Notes: generated from the letters alone by a model not told the origin. A DNA stretch of 23,131 nt from CAKSQF01 sp051868045 (GCA_051868045.1 JBJDZN010000056.1:1-23131), one strand, 5' to 3'; counted from the stretch's first letter, positions 1-7,480 are shown. Numbers and translations: made by a program.

Positions 1-264
1 ATTGACGAGTACGATGTTTCTTCCTATGAGAACTTCTACAGCTTTATCTGTGGTCTGGCTGCATCGAACTATGACATCACGGACATCTTTGTAGATTCCA
101 CGCTTCGTATCGGCGGACGCAATATGGAAGAGTTGGATGCCTTCATCCAGAAGATCAACGCACTGGGGGAGAGAACCGGTATCAAGTTCACCTTTACCAT
201 CTCCGCAGAAGCAACCGATCTTCTTAAGTCCACCATTGTTTCCTGTGACACGGTAATCGCATAA
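1..264 (+). CDS. C-terminal fragment of an unidentified protein
   Basis: An open frame runs from the window edge to a TAA at 262-264, giving the last 87 residues of a protein whose start lies outside the window. I do not recognise the family. The fragment alternates hydrophobic strand-like segments (ITDIFVDSTLRIGG around residues 26-39 and IKFTFTISAE around 60-69) with helical segments. That is an alpha/beta pattern like the end of a Rossmann or P-loop core, but no diagnostic motif is visible. A strong intrinsic terminator follows about 50 bases after the stop, so this is the last gene of its transcript. The frame is confident; any function would be a guess. Confidence 0.75.
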   Translation: MDEYDVSSYENFYSFICGLAASNYDITDIFVDSTLRIGGRNMEELDAFIQKINALGERTGIKFTFTISAEATDLLKSTIVSCDTVIA

Positions 265-315
265 ATTACATAGCGAACCTCCAAAGAACGCTGTCGTAAA
301 CAAAAGGATGATGAC

Positions 316-356
316 GAGGCACTTTCTCCGAAAGGAAGAGTGCCTCATTCTTTTTT
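316..356 (+). terminator. Intrinsic terminator of the first gene
   Basis: An 8-bp perfect stem (316-323 GAGGCACT with 339-346 AGTGCCTC) is followed by a T-rich tract (347-358, including six consecutive Ts). It lies about 50 bases after the stop at 264 and ends that transcript. Confidence 0.9.
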
Positions 357-364
357 ATCAGCTA

Positions 365-512
365 TTGAAAACAGAACGGAGGCGAGCGAAAATGTTATTG
401 ATTTTTTGTTCCTTCGTTTGTTCATAACGAAGGATTCAATCAAAGAAGAACTGAAATCCTATCAAATCATATGATAAGTAAGGCTCGCTATACAGTGAGC
501 CTTATCTTTTTT
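365..512 (+). ncRNA. Possible small RNA or micro-ORF transcript
   Basis: A weak sigma-A-like promoter can be read as TTGAAA (365-370), a 17-base spacer and GAAAAT (388-393). Downstream come an 8-bp hairpin (411-418/426-433, 7-base loop) and a canonical terminator (480-512). The predicted RNA would be about 110 nt. An alternative reading is a micro-ORF: GGAGG at 378-382, ATG at 392, and an 11-codon hydrophobic peptide (MLLIFCSFVCS) ending at TAA 425-427 inside the hairpin loop. The two readings conflict, because the -10 would overlap the ATG. Inference only. Confidence 0.25.
480..512 (+). terminator. Second intrinsic terminator
   Basis: A 10-bp stem with one G-T wobble (480-489 with 494-503) closes on a 4-base loop (ATAC) and is followed by ATCTTTTTT. 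It cannot serve the gene ending at 264, which already has a terminator upstream of it, so it implies a transcript that starts in the interval 357-479 or readthrough. Confidence 0.8.
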
Positions 513-763
513 ATGTCAACAGGCGCAAAAAGCATCGGAAGCGTTCTTATTGCGAATTATCTGATAATACGCTGATCTGAAAGAAGCTGTGCGACAGATT
601 TTTACGGAATCATTGATTTTTGAAAATTATTTTGTCGAATTTTGAAAATTTCATAATTGATTTTTTCAAAGTCTGATCCGATGTGGCAAGTCGTGGCATA
701 CCGCATAAACTATCAGTAAGACGCATTCGTGATGCAAGAAGTCCGGGCGTCAGATTGAAAACT

Positions 764-1595
764 GGAGGAGAACCCTATGCCGGAGAATAAATTAAACGGT
801 CGAGAGGGCGCAAACTTTCCCCGCAGAGAAAGCGTAATCATAGATTCCAATCGCATATTGGATTGCTGCAAAGACAAGGATTGCTATGAGGATACCCGTG
901 TTATGCTGACCGACTACGGACAGGAAGTTTTGGAAAAATGCGGATCTATCCGTGTCATCTCGACAAAGGTCGTCTGGACCGATATTGTTGTGGATCCCGT
1001 GAAGTTCAACCGTGGATTCTATCAGATTTCGATCCGTTTCTTTACGAAAATCACATTTGAAGCCTGCGTGAGTGTCGGAAAATCGCAGGAACTGGAAGGT
1101 ATTGCCGTTACCGAAAAGAAGGTCGTCCTTTACGGCAGCGAAGGGAATGTCAACATATTCAGAAGCTCTCAGATTCCCGGTGAATTCTGCACATGGGGCG
1201 GCGGAGCCGAAAAAGTCTCCACCAACAAACCCTCGGTTGTGGTGGAGGTCGTGGATCCCATTGCCCTTTCCGTCAAGGTTATGGAAAAGGGAAGCAGTCT
1301 GAACGGTTGCTGTCCCTGCTGCGGTGCGGACGAAATTCCCGTCCCGGTTCAGAACTGCTTTTCCGGATCGCTTTGTGATGGCGGACAGAATATGCGGGGA
1401 CTGTATGTGTCTCTGGGATTCTTCTCGGTTGTACGGATCGAGCGTCCCGCTCAACTCATTGTTTCCGCAACCGAATACGCCGTTCCCGACAAGATTTGTC
1501 AGAAGGCAGAAGAGGACGATCCCAGCACGCTCTTCGCAAAGATGAGCTTCCCGATACACGAATTCTCGCCTCCCACTCAGGGACCCTGCTGCTGA
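764..1595 (+). CDS. Cysteine-rich conserved hypothetical protein
   Basis: The coding frame is 777-1595 (272 aa), with a Shine-Dalgarno GGAGG at 764-768 eight bases before the ATG. Function is unknown. It has 15 cysteines, including CC (30-31), C36, CCPCC (178-182) and a terminal CC (271-272). There is no signal peptide or membrane segment. The N-terminal half has beta-rich segments around VVWTDIVVDPV and RFFTKITFEACV. A second part contains IERPAQLIVSATEY. From general familiarity I associate this type of sequence with uncharacterised proteins of Clostridia, possibly spore-related, but I cannot verify that. It is monocistronic, with its own terminator. A CATA-N3-TA element at 704-712 resembles a sigma-K -10 box, but no matching -35 is seen. 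Confidence 0.85.
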
Positions 1596-1599
1596 AAAA

Positions 1600-1640
1600 T
1601 TCCGACCGCATTTGCGTCTTTGGCAAATGCGGTCGGAAGC
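1600..1640. terminator. Bidirectional terminator between the Cys-rich gene and glnS
   Basis: A 16-bp perfect stem (1600-1615 with 1623-1638) has a 7-base loop. The plus side is followed by GCTTTTTA. The minus side is followed by the complement of the A-tract at 1595-1599, giving a U-tract. It therefore ends both the plus-strand gene at 777-1595 and the minus-strand operon finishing with glnS at 1671. Confidence 0.93.
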
Positions 1641-1670
1641 TTTTTATGGGAATATATATAAAATTTCGTC

Positions 1671-3332
1671 TTATTTCTTCGCAGTAAAGCTGTCCTTGAG
1701 GGTGACAACCCGATTGTAGGTGTTGGGGTACTTGGTATCCTTGACGAAATAACCGTTGCGGACAAACTGGAATCGGTCGCCCGGTTTTGCATCCTTCAGC
1801 GAAATCTCTGCCTTGCATCCGGTCAGCTTCTTCACCGAGTCGGGATTCAGGAAATCGTTGTAATTGGTCCCTTCGGGCATATCGTTCAGATTGGGGATGG
1901 TGAACAGCTTATCATAAAGCATGACATTCACATCCTCGCAGTATTTCGCCGATACCCAATGAATGGTCCCCTTGATCTTTCTGTCGGTGGGATTTCCGTT
2001 TCCGACGGCAAGATCGGCGGTGCAGTGAATTTCCTTCACCGATCCGTCCTTGTTCTTGACGATCTCGCCGCAACGGATAATATAGGAGCCCATGAGGCGA
2101 ACCTCTCCGTCCGGTTTCAGGCGGAAAAATTTGGGAGGCGGTACCTCTGCAAAATCTGCCGATTCGATATAGATTTCTCTGGTGAAGGGAACCTCACGGG
2201 TGCCGGCATTTTCATCGGTGGGATTGTTGGGCAGGGTAAAGTATTCTACTTTGTCTTCCGGATAGTTGTCAATCACCAGCTTGATGGGTTCCAGAACGCA
2301 GACTCTGCGGGGAGCAGTGGTATTCAGTTCATCCCGGATGCACGCCTCCAGAAGCTCAATGCCCACCAGACTGTCGGTCTTGGCAATGCCCGCTCTGCGG
2401 ACAAAATCAAAGATAGCAGAGGGCGTATAGCCTCTACGGCGAAGAGCGCAAAGGGTAGGAAGACGGGGATCGTCCCAACCGTCCGCAAGACCCGTTTCCA
2501 CCAGTTGGCGCAGATAGCGTTTGCTCATGACGGTGTAGGTCACATTCAGACGGGCAAACTCCCTTTGTTTGGGACGACGCTCGCCCTTGAAGCAGTTTTC
2601 CACGACCCAGTCATACAGGGGTCTGTGATTTTCAAACTCTAGGGAGCAAAGGGAATAGGTGATTCCTTCCAATGCGTCCTGAATGGGGTGCGCAAAGTCG
2701 TACATGGGGTAGATGCACCACTTGTCACCCTGACGGTGATGGTGAGCACGGACAATCCGGTAAAGAGCGGGGTCCCGCATGTTGATGTTGGGGGACGCCA
2801 TGTCAATCTTCGCCCGAAGAGTTTTGGAACCATCGGGAAATTCACCGTTTTTCATGCGTTCAAACAGGTCCAGATTCTCTTCAATACTGCGGTTTCTCCA
2901 GGGGGATTCTTTTCCAGGCTCGGTCAGCGTTCCACGGTAGGCACTCATTTCCTCCTTGGACAGATCGCAGACAAATGCCTTTCCATCCTTGATCAGCTGA
3001 ACTGCAAGTTCGTAGGTCTTGTCAAAATAATCCGACCCATAGTAGATGCCGCCGTTGGGCTCACATCCCAGCCAGCGAAGGTCTTCCAGAATGGAGTCCA
3101 CATATTCGGTGTCCTCCTTGGTGGGATTGGTATCATCATAGCGCAGATTGAACAGTCCTCCGTATTTCAACGCCGTGCTGTAATTGATATAGATTGCCTT
3201 GGCACTTCCGATGTGCAGATAACCGTTGGGTTCGGGGGGAAAACGGGTGTGAACGGTGTCATTTACTCCGTTTTTCAGATCTTCATCAATGATTTCGTGA
3301 ATAAAATTGCTTGCGATTTCTTCCATTTTCAT
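1671..3332 (-). CDS. glnS: Glutaminyl-tRNA synthetase
   Basis: Charges tRNA-Gln with glutamine in the cytoplasm. At 553 aa it has the usual length for bacterial GlnRS. The class I signatures are present: HIGS at residues 40-43 within PEPNGYLHIG, and the KMSKS equivalent VMSKR at 268-272. The GlnRS-specific block YDFAHPIQDALEGI (211-224) separates it from GluRS. The two C-terminal beta-barrels of the anticodon-binding region follow from about residue 340. It is the third gene of the MBL-gltX-glnS operon, starting 24 bases after the gltX stop, with AAGGAG and AAAGGA ribosome-binding candidates before the ATG. Many Bacillota lack this enzyme and make Gln-tRNA by GatCAB, so its presence implies direct charging here. 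Confidence 0.97.
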   Translation of the reverse strand: MKMEEIASNFIHEIIDEDLKNGVNDTVHTRFPPEPNGYLHIGSAKAIYINYSTALKYGGLFNLRYDDTNPTKEDTEYVDSILEDLRWLGCEPNGGIYYGSDYFDKTYELAVQLIKDGKAFVCDLSKEEMSAYRGTLTEPGKESPWRNRSIEENLDLFERMKNGEFPDGSKTLRAKIDMASPNINMRDPALYRIVRAHHHRQGDKWCIYPMYDFAHPIQDALEGITYSLCSLEFENHRPLYDWVVENCFKGERRPKQREFARLNVTYTVMSKRYLRQLVETGLADGWDDPRLPTLCALRRRGYTPSAIFDFVRRAGIAKTDSLVGIELLEACIRDELNTTAPRRVCVLEPIKLVIDNYPEDKVEYFTLPNNPTDENAGTREVPFTREIYIESADFAEVPPPKFFRLKPDGEVRLMGSYIIRCGEIVKNKDGSVKEIHCTADLAVGNGNPTDRKIKGTIHWVSAKYCEDVNVMLYDKLFTIPNLNDMPEGTNYNDFLNPDSVKKLTGCKAEISLKDAKPGDRFQFVRNGYFVKDTKYPNTYNRVVTLKDSFTAKK

Positions 3333-3356
3333 AGCGATTCCTTTCTCCTTTGCAGA

Positions 3357-5024
3357 TCAAAGGCTTTCGATCGCACGATTCAGGCGGGCAACCGATCGGT
3401 CATATCCGACAATCTGCATGATTTCATACAGATCGGGAGAATTGGTTTTTCCGGTCAGGGCGATACGGATAAAGGTGCTGATGTCGCCCACATGACCCTT
3501 GTAAGCGTCGGGATTCTGCTTATACTGCTTTACCTCGGGGGCAAATCCCAGTTCTTCGGCGATTTTCTTCAGTCCGTCAAACCAGGCGTTGTTGTCAACC
3601 GACGGATCGTACTGATTCCGGAAAGCTTCCAGTGCCTTCCGAATGTCTGCTTTGTCAAAATTCTCGGGATAAGGGTCCACATTTTCAAAATACCGGTCGT
3701 AGAAGAGGGACATATAGGGCTTGGCATCACTCCAGGTGCAAAGATCCTTCCGAGGCTTCTTGCCGCCGCGTCCGATGGACAGAATCCGCTTGGCATAGGC
3801 GGGATCGGCAGTCAGAACCTCATAAAACTCGGGATCGTAGTCCTTGGACCAATCGGTAAGGTAGTTGTAAACCGTGTCGGCACTCATGTGGGAAATCACA
3901 TTCTTACTGACATCGTTGAGCTTGTCGAAATCAAACAGCGCACCGGAGGAAGACATTTTCTTGATGCTGAAAGGGAAGTCGGAGAAGGGCTTGTCCGGAT
4001 TTGCGGCACGCCATTCCTCGAAATTGGAGTTCAATAGCGTCATGACATACTCAATGACGCTTTCGGGAGCATATCCCTTGACCCGATAATCGGACAGTGC
4101 CGCACCATTGTCCCGCTTAGACAGTTTCTTTTTCGAGTTGCCTTCCATTTTCATCAGTTGGGCGATGTGCATATATTTCGGAGCCTTGAATTCCAGATAG
4201 CGGAAGAGCTGAAGATGCTTGGGCAGACTGGGCAGCCATTCCTCACCACGGATGACGTGGGTGGTTCCCATAAGATGATCGTCAACGGTATGGGCAAAAT
4301 GATAGGTGGGGATACCGTCGCTCTTGAGCAGAACAAAATCCTCATCATTTTCAGGAAGTTCCAGCTTACCCTTAATCAGATCAGTACAGAAAACCTTCTT
4401 CTCACCGTCTCCGTCAGAAAGAATCCGAAGAACAAAGGGATGTCCGGCGGCAAGCTCCGATTCCACCTCCGACAGAGTGATTTTGCGTGCCTTCAGCATA
4501 GCAAGACGGTCGGCAGTCTGATCCTCATGCCAGTCCTTGGACTTGATTTCCGCCTTCTTGTCCACCTGCATCAGGTGTTCGTATTCCTCACTGGTCGTGA
4601 AGCAGGGATAAGCCAGCCCACGGCTGACCAACCATTTGGCATAGGTCTGATAAATCTCGGCTCTGTGGCTCTGATGGTAGGGTCCGTAGGCGCCGGTCTC
4701 GCCGTCTACGGTCACACCCTCGTCAAAGTGAATTTTGTAATAGGCAAGGGTCGAGATCAGATCCGCCTCTGCTCCGGCAACCTCGCGCTTGGCATCGGTG
4801 TCCTCAATCCGCAGGAAGAAAATGCCCCCTGACTGATGAGCCAAACGCTCATTGACAATGGCAGGAAACAGCGTTCCAAAGTGCATAAATCCGGTGGGAC
4901 TGGGGGCAAGACGAGTCACCTTGGCACCCTCAGGAAGCACTCTTGCAGGAAATTTCGCCTCCATGTCGGCAGGGGTTTCGTGAATGTTCGGGAACAGTAA
5001 ATCGGATAGCTTTTGATAATCCAT
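3357..5024 (-). CDS. gltX: Glutamate--tRNA ligase
   Basis: Charges tRNA-Glu. The chosen start gives 555 aa, longer than the usual 470-500. Class I motifs are RLAPSPTGFMHFGT (residues 38-51), where the normal HIGH signature reads HFGT, and KLSKR at 300-304. RIEDTDAKRE (72-81) and IRGEEWLPSLPKH (258-270) are typical GluRS blocks. The ATG at 5024 is preferred over one six codons upstream. A GAGGAG Shine-Dalgarno sits ten bases before 5024, and it overlaps the TGA stop (5039-5041) of the upstream hydrolase gene, suggesting translational coupling. The upstream ATG falls inside that stop and ribosome-binding region. Because glnS is adjacent, this enzyme is probably discriminating (tRNA-Glu only), which is an inference. 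Confidence 0.96.
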   Translation of the reverse strand: MDYQKLSDLLFPNIHETPADMEAKFPARVLPEGAKVTRLAPSPTGFMHFGTLFPAIVNERLAHQSGGIFFLRIEDTDAKREVAGAEADLISTLAYYKIHFDEGVTVDGETGAYGPYHQSHRAEIYQTYAKWLVSRGLAYPCFTTSEEYEHLMQVDKKAEIKSKDWHEDQTADRLAMLKARKITLSEVESELAAGHPFVLRILSDGDGEKKVFCTDLIKGKLELPENDEDFVLLKSDGIPTYHFAHTVDDHLMGTTHVIRGEEWLPSLPKHLQLFRYLEFKAPKYMHIAQLMKMEGNSKKKLSKRDNGAALSDYRVKGYAPESVIEYVMTLLNSNFEEWRAANPDKPFSDFPFSIKKMSSSGALFDFDKLNDVSKNVISHMSADTVYNYLTDWSKDYDPEFYEVLTADPAYAKRILSIGRGGKKPRKDLCTWSDAKPYMSLFYDRYFENVDPYPENFDKADIRKALEAFRNQYDPSVDNNAWFDGLKKIAEELGFAPEVKQYKQNPDAYKGHVGDISTFIRIALTGKTNSPDLYEIMQIVGYDRSVARLNRAIESL

Positions 5025-5038
5025 ATTTAATAAACTCC

Positions 5039-5680
5039 TCATTGAAGATAGGGATTCATTTTTCTTTCGAAGTCCAGTGTGGTCTTGGGACCGTGACCGG
5101 GATAGATTTCATTTACACGGTCAAGCGATGAGATGTACTGAAGGGAAGATGCCAACTTTGACGGATTGCCTCCGTACAGGTCGCACCGACCCACAGACAG
5201 GCGAAATAGCGTGTCACCGGAAAATAGGCAGGAAGTCTCGTCCGATTCGGTACAGCACTCATAGCAGACCGAGCCATCAGTATGACCGGGTGTGTGATGA
5301 ACCTTGAAAATCAGCTTGCCGAAGCGAAGGGTTTCGCCACCGGACAAAAGAACGTCGGCAGTTCCGAAAGGATGGTTGGAAAGTGTTCCGCCCATGAGGC
5401 AGGCACTGTTTTTCCGGATGTCCGAAATCATCTCTGCGTCCAGAAAGTGCAGATAAGAAGAGACACCAAACCGTTTTTTGACCACGTTCTGGGCATAGGT
5501 GTGATCGAAGTGACCGTGGGTAAGCAGAATCGCCGCCGGAGAGGCTCCGGAGGATGAAATCAGGCTTTCGGCAGCAGAGGCATCGGTAGGATCAATCAAA
5601 ACCACCGTGCCGGCGCTGTCAAAAACAAAGTAGCTGTTTGCGCCAATCGGACCGCCGGGGACACATTGGATATTCATCAT
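5039..5680 (-). CDS. MBL-fold metallohydrolase, glyoxalase II-like
   Basis: A cytoplasmic metallo-beta-lactamase-fold hydrolase of 213 aa, a length typical of the small glyoxalase II/YcbL-like group. Metal ligands are visible: H55, H57, D59 and H60 in THGHFDH, H133 in HTPGHTDGS, D156 in FSGDTLF, and H196 in YPGHGP. The family hydrolyses thioesters such as S-lactoylglutathione or related substrates; the true substrate cannot be read from sequence. It is the first gene of an operon with gltX and glnS, and its stop codon overlaps the gltX ribosome binding site. The start could be the first or second of two adjacent ATGs, with AAAAGGA upstream. The leader is short (about 30 bases). Confidence 0.93.
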   Translation of the reverse strand: MMNIQCVPGGPIGANSYFVFDSAGTVVLIDPTDASAAESLISSSGASPAAILLTHGHFDHTYAQNVVKKRFGVSSYLHFLDAEMISDIRKNSACLMGGTLSNHPFGTADVLLSGGETLRFGKLIFKVHHTPGHTDGSVCYECCTESDETSCLFSGDTLFRLSVGRCDLYGGNPSKLASSLQYISSLDRVNEIYPGHGPKTTLDFERKMNPYLQ

Positions 5681-5716
5681 TGGGCGTTATATCCTTTTCG
5701 TGAAATCTTATCCTGT

Positions 5717-5745
5717 ATTATAGCACAATTTTTTTCATTTGTCTA
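5717..5745 (-). promoter_or_regulatory. Sigma-A promoter of the MBL-gltX-glnS operon
   Basis: On the minus strand the -35 TAGACA (5740-5745) and -10 TATAAT (5717-5722) are 17 bases apart. Transcription would start near 5710, about 30 bases before the hydrolase ATG. That leaves no room for a T-box or other long leader. Confidence 0.85.
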
Positions 5746-5884
5746 CTGTTTTCCAAACTTTTTTTAACGGATATGAACGCCCCAAAAAACAGTTACAGAA
5801 GAGGCGGGACTTATTTGCGGCAGACTCAAAAGCAAAAAATCGCACAGTGGGGCAAGGTAACGTACCGATTGAAAATTTTTAGCA

Positions 5885-5912
5885 ATTATACAAAATGGAA
5901 ATTTTGTATAAT
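5885..5912. repeat. 12-bp perfect palindrome with GGAA centre
   Basis: ATTATACAAAAT (5885-5896) is mirrored exactly by ATTTTGTATAAT (5901-5912) around a 4-base centre. It is AT-rich and lacks the GC stem of a terminator, so it looks more like a regulator binding site. A TATAAT at its right end (5907-5912) could act as a plus-strand -10, though no good -35 is present. It lies in the intergenic region between the MBL and SleB-type genes. Confidence 0.6.
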
Positions 5913-5925
5913 AGAGGGAAGGAAG

Positions 5926-5968
5926 CCCGGGAGGACGCTGACTTTATCTGCGTCCTCCCGGTGGTTTT
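5926..5968. terminator. GC-rich hairpin after the SleB-type gene
   Basis: A 12-bp perfect stem (5927-5938 with 5950-5961) has an 11-base loop. It begins five bases after the minus-strand stop (TAA, 5967-5969), the right place to end that gene. Its minus-strand tail (GCTTCCTTCCCTC) is only moderately U-rich. The plus-strand side is followed by TGGTTTTAC, so it may also or mainly stop plus-strand transcription. Confidence 0.7.
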
Positions 5969-6791
5969 ACTTATAAAATTTATGATTGCCGATTTCCATA
6001 ACAAAGGTACGGCCGGTAGTCCAATTGTTGGTGGCAATTTTTTCGTTGATAAAGAATATCATCTCGCTGTCCAGCGAATATCCCTCTAAACACATCTTCG
6101 CAGCTGTTACGCTCTCTTGACTTGGCGTGTTATAGATGGTTCCGCTTGCAACTGGCGTAAACTGCGTTCCGTATTTTTGATCAAATATGACGCCGTAGAC
6201 GGTATTCGGATAATCGCTTCGTCTGACTCGGTTCAATACCACGTTTCCGACGGCAATTTTGCCCTCAAGCGGCTCACTTGCACTTTCAGCATGGATGATT
6301 CTGGACAGCCAATACAGATCCTCTTCTGAGTAACTGCTCTTGACCTCCTCTATGGGCTGATAACTTCCGGTTACGCAGCAGACTTTCGTTTTCCCATCCC
6401 AACTGACATCCATGGAACAAGCAGCAGCAAGCGACCGTACCGGAACATAAACCCGACTGTTTTGCAGAACATTCGCCACATTCTGGTACAGATTTTGACC
6501 GTTAACCACTATGTACGACTCTCCGACTGTTGCGGTCAAATGGAATCCGCTTGCCTGAACCGAAGCGGTTTTCGTTTTTCCGTCCCAACTGATATCAAAA
6601 CTTCCGATTGAATCAAAGAATGCCCGAAGCGGTACATAGGTCGTATTGTTCCAAAGAAAATCTTCCTTTTCATACAGCGTTTCGTCGTTGATCTTCGTTG
6701 TGACAATGGCTGCAGATGCATGAAATGCCGTTGGCAATATCAAAAATGCAGAAATCATCACCGTTACAATTAAAATCATTGGTTTCTTCAT
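5967..6791 (-). CDS. SleB-type cell wall hydrolase with copper-amine-oxidase-like stalk domains
   Basis: A secreted peptidoglycan hydrolase of 274 aa. Residues 1-27 form a signal peptide (MKKP, hydrophobic core, HASA before A28). Two tandem copper-amine-oxidase N-terminal-like (stalk) domains follow, marked by the repeats YVPLRAFF...ISWDGKTK (52-74) and YVPVRSLA...VSWDGKTK (115-136). The C-terminal domain from about 155 is a Hydrolase_2/SleB domain, with the likely catalytic glutamate E169 in RIIHAES and the GNVVLNRV block (182-189). SleB proteins are lytic transglycosylases that act on spore cortex, but many vegetative relatives exist. The promoter here is of the vegetative type. The ribosome site is AAGGAGG. 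It is transcribed alone. Confidence 0.93.
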   Translation of the reverse strand: MKKPMILIVTVMISAFLILPTAFHASAAIVTTKINDETLYEKEDFLWNNTTYVPLRAFFDSIGSFDISWDGKTKTASVQASGFHLTATVGESYIVVNGQNLYQNVANVLQNSRVYVPVRSLAAACSMDVSWDGKTKVCCVTGSYQPIEEVKSSYSEEDLYWLSRIIHAESASEPLEGKIAVGNVVLNRVRRSDYPNTVYGVIFDQKYGTQFTPVASGTIYNTPSQESVTAAKMCLEGYSLDSEMIFFINEKIATNNWTTGRTFVMEIGNHKFYK

Positions 6792-6815
6792 AGAATTCCT
6801 CCTTTTCTTTGCTTT

Positions 6816-6844
6816 ATTCTAACATATTTTACCCATTATGTCAA
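6816..6844 (-). promoter_or_regulatory. Sigma-A promoter of the SleB-type hydrolase gene
   Basis: On the minus strand a perfect -35 TTGACA (6839-6844), a 17-base spacer and -10 TAGAAT (6816-6821) precede the AAGGAGG ribosome site. This is a strong housekeeping promoter, not the forespore type expected for a spore-cortex enzyme. Confidence 0.88.
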
Positions 6845-6904
6845 GTGGAAATGATTTCCGATTGTTAAATTATTGTCATTCTGCTTTCAGGTGGAAAAAT
6901 ACTT

Positions 6905-6951
6905 AAAAAACAGGACAGAAATTCACTTCATGAGTGTCTCTGTCCTGTTTT
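6905..6951 (-). terminator. Intrinsic terminator of the GNAT gene
   Basis: A 13-bp perfect stem (6907-6919 with 6939-6951) is followed on the minus strand by a T-run (complement of the A-tract 6905-6910). It lies just past the stop at 6965. The loop contains a further small CACT/AGTG stem. Confidence 0.9.
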
Positions 6952-6964
6952 CATGTTGATATTG

Positions 6965-7480
6965 TTACTTTTTCTGACTCGGATCAGGGTGAATGTATTT
7001 TCGCATGACATAGTCATCGGCGACATAGCCCTCACCAATATCCCGTTTAAGTTCCCGATCAACGGAAAATCCCAGCTTCTTGTAAATCTCAATGGTATCC
7101 AGATTGTGGCGGTTGACCGTCAACCAGATGGTGTCCATGCGCTGTTCACGGCAGAGATCAACGAGAAATTCAAGGGCTTCACGTCCATAGCCTCTACTGC
7201 GCATTTCCTTTTTGATATAAAATTTACTGAGGAAAAGGCATCTGCCCTGGGGCTGGATTCCGAGATATCCGAAAGGCTGATTCTCCTCGCTCAGAAGATA
7301 ATAGATGTAATTCTCATCCGTAATCTGAGTCTTTATGGCATCGGGTGACTGGAATTTATCCAGCATATAACGGGTCTGTCCTTCGCCTGTAATGGGGGTA
7401 TAGTATTCAAGTTGGATTTCGGACGCAAGCTCCGAAAGTCGCTTGATCTGATCATCAAAAACAACCTTGATAAGTATCAT
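6965..7480 (-). CDS. GNAT-family N-acetyltransferase
   Basis: A 171-aa acetyl-CoA-dependent acetyltransferase. The acetyl-CoA loop is R94-S-R-G-Y-G99 followed by the helix of EALEFLVDL. The C-terminal NLDTIEIYKKLGF block (126-138) is the usual motif B of GNAT proteins. Its segment order and spacing fit small-molecule or protein N-acetyltransferases, but the acceptor cannot be predicted. The ATG follows GAGGAAG by nine bases. It has its own promoter and terminator, so it is monocistronic. The C-terminal tail HPDPSQKK is short and polar. Confidence 0.92.
   Translation of the reverse strand: MILIKVVFDDQIKRLSELASEIQLEYYTPITGEGQTRYMLDKFQSPDAIKTQITDENYIYYLLSEENQPFGYLGIQPQGRCLFLSKFYIKKEMRSRGYGREALEFLVDLCREQRMDTIWLTVNRHNLDTIEIYKKLGFSVDRELKRDIGEGYVADDYVMRKYIHPDPSQKK

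Larger units (their letters stand above)
265..776. other. 512-base gene-poor stretch with two terminators
   Basis: This stretch has no convincing protein gene. In order it holds the terminator of the first gene (316-356), a small hairpin (411-418 with 426-433, loop 419-425), a second terminator (480-512), and an AT-rich run (about 600-670) that leads to the Shine-Dalgarno of the gene at 777. The segment between the terminators may be a short independent transcript, listed separately. Confidence 0.7.

Noticed and set aside
2688..4037. Long plus-strand frame opposite glnS and gltX
   Set aside because: It spans the junction of two certain genes on the other strand and shows no recognisable domain.
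5773..5976. 67-codon plus-strand frame in the intergenic region
   Set aside because: It runs through the palindrome and the terminator hairpin, has no ribosome site and no family-like features.
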